Origin: Purpureocillium takamizusanense
Lineage: Eukaryota; Ascomycota; Sordariomycetes; Hypocreales; Ophiocordycipitaceae
Assembly (NCBI RefSeq): GCF_022605165.1
Contig: NC_063075.1
Location: forward strand, 1,550,001 to 1,614,000
Direction of reading: 5' to 3'
Length of the DNA: 64,000 bases
A program made the translations under genes and the position numbers. This document shows positions 59,152-64,000 of this stretch, one piece after another. How positions within the stretch are numbered: position 1 is the first letter of the stretch; every line of letters begins with the position of its first letter. A model generated the notes under the pieces. It did not search any database and had not been told where the DNA came from. It worked only from the letters and a program-made list of their open reading frames with translations.

Positions 59152-60420
59152 TGCCCTGTCCTGGGATTTCGTCAGGAAGCATTTCCAGAACTCAAACCCG
59201 CGGCTCCGGCAAAAAAGAGCCAGCCCCTCAGGGAGGGGTCGGCACAGCGCACTCAAACTATCATGGGGGAAAAGAAGCGACTTGTCAAGGTGCATCAGGC
59301 ACCCCCTGCTAGGCTTGGTTCGCTCTGCGGCTGCAGGCTGCAGCGGGACGAGGAGGAAAGCATGCGCGCCTCGTGCCCTCGAACCCTCTTTTTTTTTCTT
59401 TTTCCCGCGGGGAATATTTTTTCCCGCGCGAAGCGGCGTCTGTCTGTGTGTCCGTGTCCTTTCGAAACGCTTTTCTTGCCGTCTTCTCTGGGCCACCCTC
59501 CTTGCTGTAATTGCCGCCGCTGGCGTCTCCGGGAAAGGGGCTCGGGAGCTCCCGAGGCGGCGGGGCGGGTCAGCCGGGCCGTCACTGGTATGCCGGACTT
59601 ACAGCATGTACTGCTCGGCTGCTGCTGCTGGGCAGCGGGACCTGGACCCTGCAATTGTATAGTACCTAGTAGTACGGAGTAGCTCACTCACCAGTTCGCG
59701 CCATTAAAGTTCGTGGGGTAAAGTAAGGTAGCAAGCAGTCCCATCCCCCCCTGGTCCCCCCCCGGTCCGACAACCAACCACACACCCACCAACCACCACC
59801 ACCATCCACCACCACCATCGGCCGCCAGCTTTCCCTCTCTGCTCAGATGGCAGACAGCCTGCAACGAGCAAATTGCAATTCGCGGGCTTTCACTGCTTCC
59901 TCAAACGTGGAGACCGACGCTTCCTCTTAGGAATCCGATCCTCACCGCCTGCCGCGGTCCCGGTCAGGGGCTTAAAATTGCATAGTACATATACCGCGGC
60001 GCCCCCTTTCCGGGGGGTGTCTCGACTCTCCAGACAGACAGACAGACCGCTTTCACACACCATCACTAAGGGATCCGCCGACACGTTGCGGAGCCCCTTG
60101 TCGAGCGGGCGCCGACGGGATGGCGTCGCTGTTGTTGTTGGTGGCGGACAAGCAAGGCTCACTTGGACTGCAGCCTTTGGCCGGAAGCCCTTCCCCGGCA
60201 CGCGTTTGCCACGCTCGCGCAATTGAATCCGGACTCTCGAGGAGAGATGTGTGCATTGATTGGAAAGAGGGCGCGCGCGGCCCGCTGAGCTGAGCGGGAC
60301 TATGGCCTGACATTACCATTGAGGAAAGAGATTGTCTGCAGAGGCTGCACCTCTCAACTAGGTACTACTACTTACGTATCTGCTATGCGAACGCTCCATC
60401 TCGAGACGAGGGCAGTCATT

Positions 60421-60441
60421 GGGGGGGGGGGGGGGGGGGGG
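60421..60441. repeat. 21-base G homopolymer
   Basis: Uninterrupted run of 21 G followed by GCAGGCAGGC. A comparable 18-base G run lies at 38051-38068. Lengths may be imprecise. Confidence 0.75.
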
Positions 60442-61221
60442 CAGGCAGGCGAGGTCCCAAACGGTGCGTAGTATCCAGCTTGCTTATATAGTACATACCA
60501 AGTCCAAGTACTCAACGTTACCCATCGTACTAACTTGGTATGAAATTCTCCTCGCCTTCGGTCCCACCGACAGCGGTGGGCGGGCTCGGACAGCACCCGA
60601 GCCGAGGCATCCCATCGGCCGGGCACAGGGTGCAGCAGCCGTAGGCAAAAATATGACCGGCAAAGCATCGGGACGAGGAAGCTTCTGCCATTTGCCGTGT
60701 GGCGCCTAGGAGGCTTATATTTCGTACTGTCATCAGTTCCTGTTGCTGACAGGATTCGCGGAGGGGGAGGGGGGAGGGAGTTGGCAAGGGTGCTTGGTTG
60801 CCAATCCTTTTTCGGGCCCTGCATGCAGTCTCAACATCTCGCGGCGGCATGCAAGGCGCAAGCTCAGGTCGACGTGTGGTCAACCCACCGCGGTTTGATA
60901 GTCAGTCAAGCAAGCAAGCATACAACATGTCACCGCGGCTGGGGTGGTATGGATATATCGGACACGCGGGCGAAATCCTTGTGTTGTATGTAGTACACGT
61001 CCGCACTTCGCCTTCGAATCCCACTTCCCGACGCTCTGTCCCCGAGGGGGGGGGGGACTTCGAAGTACAACAGCACAGAGGGTGTTTGCCGCTCAATCAC
61101 ACACTTGCATGTAGATCAGGCACTGGTGTGCATGCACGCGAGCGTGCCGTCGGGCGGTCTCTGCCACACCAAGCTTGCCGGCCCCCCCCCGGTCCAGTCC
61201 AGGCTGGGCTTTTGCTCCTCT

Positions 61222-61259
61222 CCCCTTGCCCTTGCCCTTGCCCTTGCCCTTGCCCTTGC
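61222..61259. repeat. CCCTTG hexanucleotide tandem repeat
   Basis: About six tandem CCCTTG units, with a CAGG tetranucleotide array of about six units close by at 61369-61393. Microsatellites in the gene-poor right end. Confidence 0.8.
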
Positions 61260-63460
61260 TCTTCGTGCTTGCAGCCAGGCTGCCATATTGCCTCCCCAGG
61301 CTTGTTGAGCCTCCCTCTCTTGGCGACACCTGTGAGAACTCTATTGAGGCGCGCGCGCGCCCTCTTCCCAGGCAGGCAGGCAGGCAGGCAGGCTGCCGCA
61401 CCACGAGGCTGACTATTGCGTGTAGGCAATGAGCCGTCTTGTCAACGTTGCCCAGGTCCGTCGTCCGCCTCATCTATTTACCCGATTCACTCGATCCGCA
61501 AGGGTGCTAGTTACTTGGTTCTAACTTATTAGTAGTTCAAGGTAGTAGTGATCCTGGTAAATCTGCCAACGAGCTTCTGCGCCATGGCCGGGTCATCCAC
61601 ACTTACACCCTGCCGTTTTCCCGCATGAGAGACTTCTCCTCCTCACGAGGCCGCCGCTTTCACCACCCGTACGAAACATCGGCTTTGAACACAATAAAAG
61701 TGGTTCGGCGCCGACGGTGGCAGTGGGTTGGCCGTGCTCGCGCTTTGCCAGTTTGTCTGCTCCCCCACCCATCGGGGAGGCAAGGGAAGGGCAAGGGAGC
61801 GGCTCGGAGCACCGGCAAACGTCGTCAGCAACAACAGCCGCCGCCGCCGCAGCCCCCACATGTGAGCTTTTTTCGTAGAGTTCACTACTACTACTACAAC
61901 TACTACTACAACTACCAACGGCAGGAAGAGAGCAGCAACAGCATATCTTCATCTTACCAGTTGAGGGCGACCAACCAGGGCAGCCTCCCCCCCTCGTCGT
62001 GCCCTTTTTTCCCCCGAGGCGAACGGACAACCATTTGACGGAGGGAAAGGGGACCAGTGAACCAGACCAGACCACAGACAAGACACGGCGCCGCGCGCCA
62101 CTCACCTGAAAATGTGAGCCCGGCATGCATGCATACATACATATGCACCTGCATCTGTACGGCGGTCATGTCCCAGCATATCCGTCGTGGCTTCTGCACG
62201 AGAGAGAGAGAGAGCCCATGCAGCACGCCCCCTCCTTCCCGGATTGCCCTCCCCCCCCCCCCCTCCCATCCCCTCTTTCGCTTTCGCGAACACGCGCTCT
62301 CCACCCAACGGCCGTGCCGAGCGAAAGAAAGGGAGAAGAAGAGAGAGAGAGAGAGAAAAGGAGAAGCCACGCTCGAGACCTTGGACACATCCATCCAGTC
62401 CGTCCCCACGTTCAGCCCTGTCTTTGAGTCGGGGCAACTCGCCGCAAAGAGAGTGAAGAAGCGCAGAGGTCGAGTGCGAGTGCCAAGAGAAAACCTGCCG
62501 GTGCTGACAAGGCGCGTGAAACAAGAGCTGTTAGCGCTGACCCATTCGGGAGCAGCTGGCACAGATGGGAAAAAGGGCGGCCGGCCGGCCGCTGGCTGAC
62601 CTCTCCAGCTGCTGGATGTCTTCACCAATTTTCCCCCACTGGTCTGGTCCCGCTGATCCTGCCACGAGCATGTCAAATGAAACCTCAGCCCATGATCGCC
62701 CTCAAAACTTCCCCGCCTGCCTGCCGGAGGTACGTATGTGCATACAGGGAGAGGGAGGGGGGCGGGGGGAGGGTTGTTCCCCACCACTAACATCGCCAGC
62801 GCAGGCAAAGCATGGCTTCATCGTCGCTGAGAAAAGTTGTACAAAGAAGAGAGACCGGGAGACCTGGGAAGGGGAAATCGATTGCACTGAAACAGCGGCC
62901 ATTTTACATAGAGACCGCCATAGCAGCAATAATAGATCCTTGATACAGTCTACTAGTCCCCATTTATATCTTTTCTGCTAGTAGGTAGTCTAGTATCGTG
63001 GGCCGCCTACTGCCGACTCCACTGCGCAGCAAGCAACGAGTGACACAAGAGCAACGAAAGGGACGGGAGGAATACTAGACTAGCTACAGGTGACCCACAA
63101 AGGGCCCGTTGTCAAGGTATTATCAATGAACTCCTTTGGCCAGACGTGCCCAGGAGCAAGTTGATTAGCCGGCCTGAAAGGGGATATCCCAAAGGCAAAG
63201 ATGCTCTTGATGTGTGCCGGTCTCCTTGCCCACGAAAACGCCGAAAGTGGCATAGCAACAACGGAATAAAGTGGTCGAGGGTTGTCAGTGGCCACTATCA
63301 CAGCCTGTTCGTTGGTCAGCCGCGACTGCGTCCCGGTCGAGGGCCGTCGTTTTAGTGTCGTCTGGCTGGTCACCAGACATGGCATGACCACCAGTGAGGA
63401 AGCGGCCCAAGACAGGCGGACAAAAGGCAGACAGAGAGAAGCACCGAGCTGGACAGTATG

Positions 63461-63528
63461 TGTGTGCGTCTGCCTGCGCGTGTGTGTGCGTCTGCGTGCG
63501 TGTGTGCGCGCGCGCGTGTGTGTGTGGG
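63461..63528. repeat. GT/GC alternating purine-pyrimidine tract
   Basis: Nearly uninterrupted TGTG/TGCG/CGCG alternation of about 65 bases, a sequence prone to Z-DNA and to length change. Confidence 0.75.
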
Positions 63529-64000
63529 CAGAACGGGTGGACAAAACCGTAACCACTCGACGTGTCATTTTTCGCGCCTCGCAAAAGCCCACCCTTGACC
63601 AGGAACGATGTCCGAAGTACATACCAGTAGCACCTCCCTCCTCTCCTGTTGCATACAGCTCTGAGGTTCAGCACATGCAAGAGGCATCCAGTCTTCTTAG
63701 ACTGAGAAAAACATGGCGTCTGTAACGACACCCAACCAGGCCCTCTGCAGATCCACACATACCATACTGCTCATGTACGACACGACCGACACACTCGTAA
63801 TTACGCAAACATGACTTGCATCGTCCGCATCCTTCCTTCCCACCCCGCAAGGTCCGCCTCAAAGCAGATCCATCTGCCTCTGCGACACACCGCGCATCAC
63901 TACTTGGGGATACGGAGCCGCCAGTGATACACGCTCGCCTATTCCCGATGACCCGAAATGTCCAAAAGCTGCTCTGGTTCTCAGGCCACGGTAGCAATTC

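Larger units (their letters stand above)
54811..64000. other. 9.2-kb repeat-rich region without recognised gene
   Basis: I find no ORF with family resemblance, splice-supported model, rRNA or tRNA. The sequence is packed with simple repeats and homopolymers: GTA at 57383-57400, A-rich runs at 57945-57973, GCCT at 58924-58948, C12/G13 at 59115-59151, G21 at 60421-60441, CCCTTG at 61222-61259, CAGG at 61369-61393, TAC/AAC at 61885-61915, GA at 62201-62214 and 62340-62356, and GT at 63461-63528. Short GTAC-rich motifs recur at about 57505-57565, 59660-59690, 60355-60380 and 61505-61560. A 284-codon minus frame at 61954-62808 is opened by base composition. The whole may be a very long upstream region of a gene beyond the right edge. 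Confidence 0.5.

Noticed and set aside
59042..59662. 206-codon plus-strand open frame
   Set aside because: Reads straight through the C12/G13 homopolymer palindrome; residues are poly-Pro/Gly by composition, with a competing frame alongside.
61222..61393. Tandem repeats considered as a CRISPR or satellite array
   Set aside because: Units are 4-6 bases without spacers: ordinary microsatellites in a eukaryotic genome.
61954..62808. 284-codon minus-strand open frame at the right end
   Set aside because: Spans GA repeats, C runs and a T-rich tract, has no domain, opens only at its first start by composition, and overlaps equally long frames on the other strand.

Overview
The window is nuclear DNA of a filamentous ascomycete. 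Short introns (about 50-120 nt) with GT..AG ends and CTAAC/CTGAC branch points, single genes on both strands without operons, and the gene types (CreD-like arrestin, VIVID/ENVOY LOV photoreceptor, Clr5-domain protein, GPI-tailed S10 carboxypeptidase) point to Sordariomycetes, probably Hypocreales. That placement is inference from family resemblance; no database was searched. The strand-aware gene models below were rebuilt by hand: each intron was placed where donor, acceptor and reading phase agree.

Layout, left to right: arrestin-related ubiquitin-ligase adaptor (278-2296, +); SLM-type F-BAR/PH protein of TORC2 signalling (3736-5400, +); a long pyrimidine- and repeat-rich leader leading to a Clr5-domain protein with a His/Gln-rich tail (7785-9039, +); a less GC-rich stretch with a possible spliced minus-strand transcript (9994-10800); a zincless Fpg/MutM-type DNA glycosylase (10999-12335, +); a SNF2/RAD5-type ATPase (12970-16408, +); ESCRT-0 subunit HSE1 (16872-19187, -); autophagy protein ATG13 (20287-23172, -); an IBtk/Btb3-like ankyrin-RCC1-BTB protein (25415-30159, -); an unrecognised conserved-looking protein (32237-34652, +); a VVD/ENVOY blue-light receptor (35413-36225, -); SUMO ligase NSE2/MMS21 (38372-39630, +); a secreted GPI-type serine carboxypeptidase (40099-42159, -); mitochondrial oxodicarboxylate carrier (44188-45463, +); ubiquinone methyltransferase COQ3 (45777-46706, -); riboflavin enzyme RIB3 (48071-48872, +); an ataxin-10-domain protein with a striking His-Asp tract (49565-52562, -); and methylthioadenosine phosphorylase (53727-54810, +). 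From 54.8 kb to the end (9.2 kb) I find no convincing gene, only microsatellites, homopolymer runs and short AT-rich motifs.

The genes are mostly housekeeping: membrane traffic and degradation (arrestin, SLM, HSE1, ATG13), genome maintenance (Fpg, SNF2, NSE2), mitochondrial and cofactor metabolism (ODC, COQ3, RIB3, MTAP), and light/regulatory functions (VVD, Clr5). I see no biosynthetic cluster, no intact transposon, no rRNA or tRNA gene and no CRISPR array. The most intriguing material is non-coding or low-complexity: an upstream ORF whose stop overlaps the Clr5 start, the candidate spliced transcript at 10 kb, two families of dispersed short AT-rich palindromic motifs, a C12/G13 hairpin and the repeat-packed 9-kb desert.
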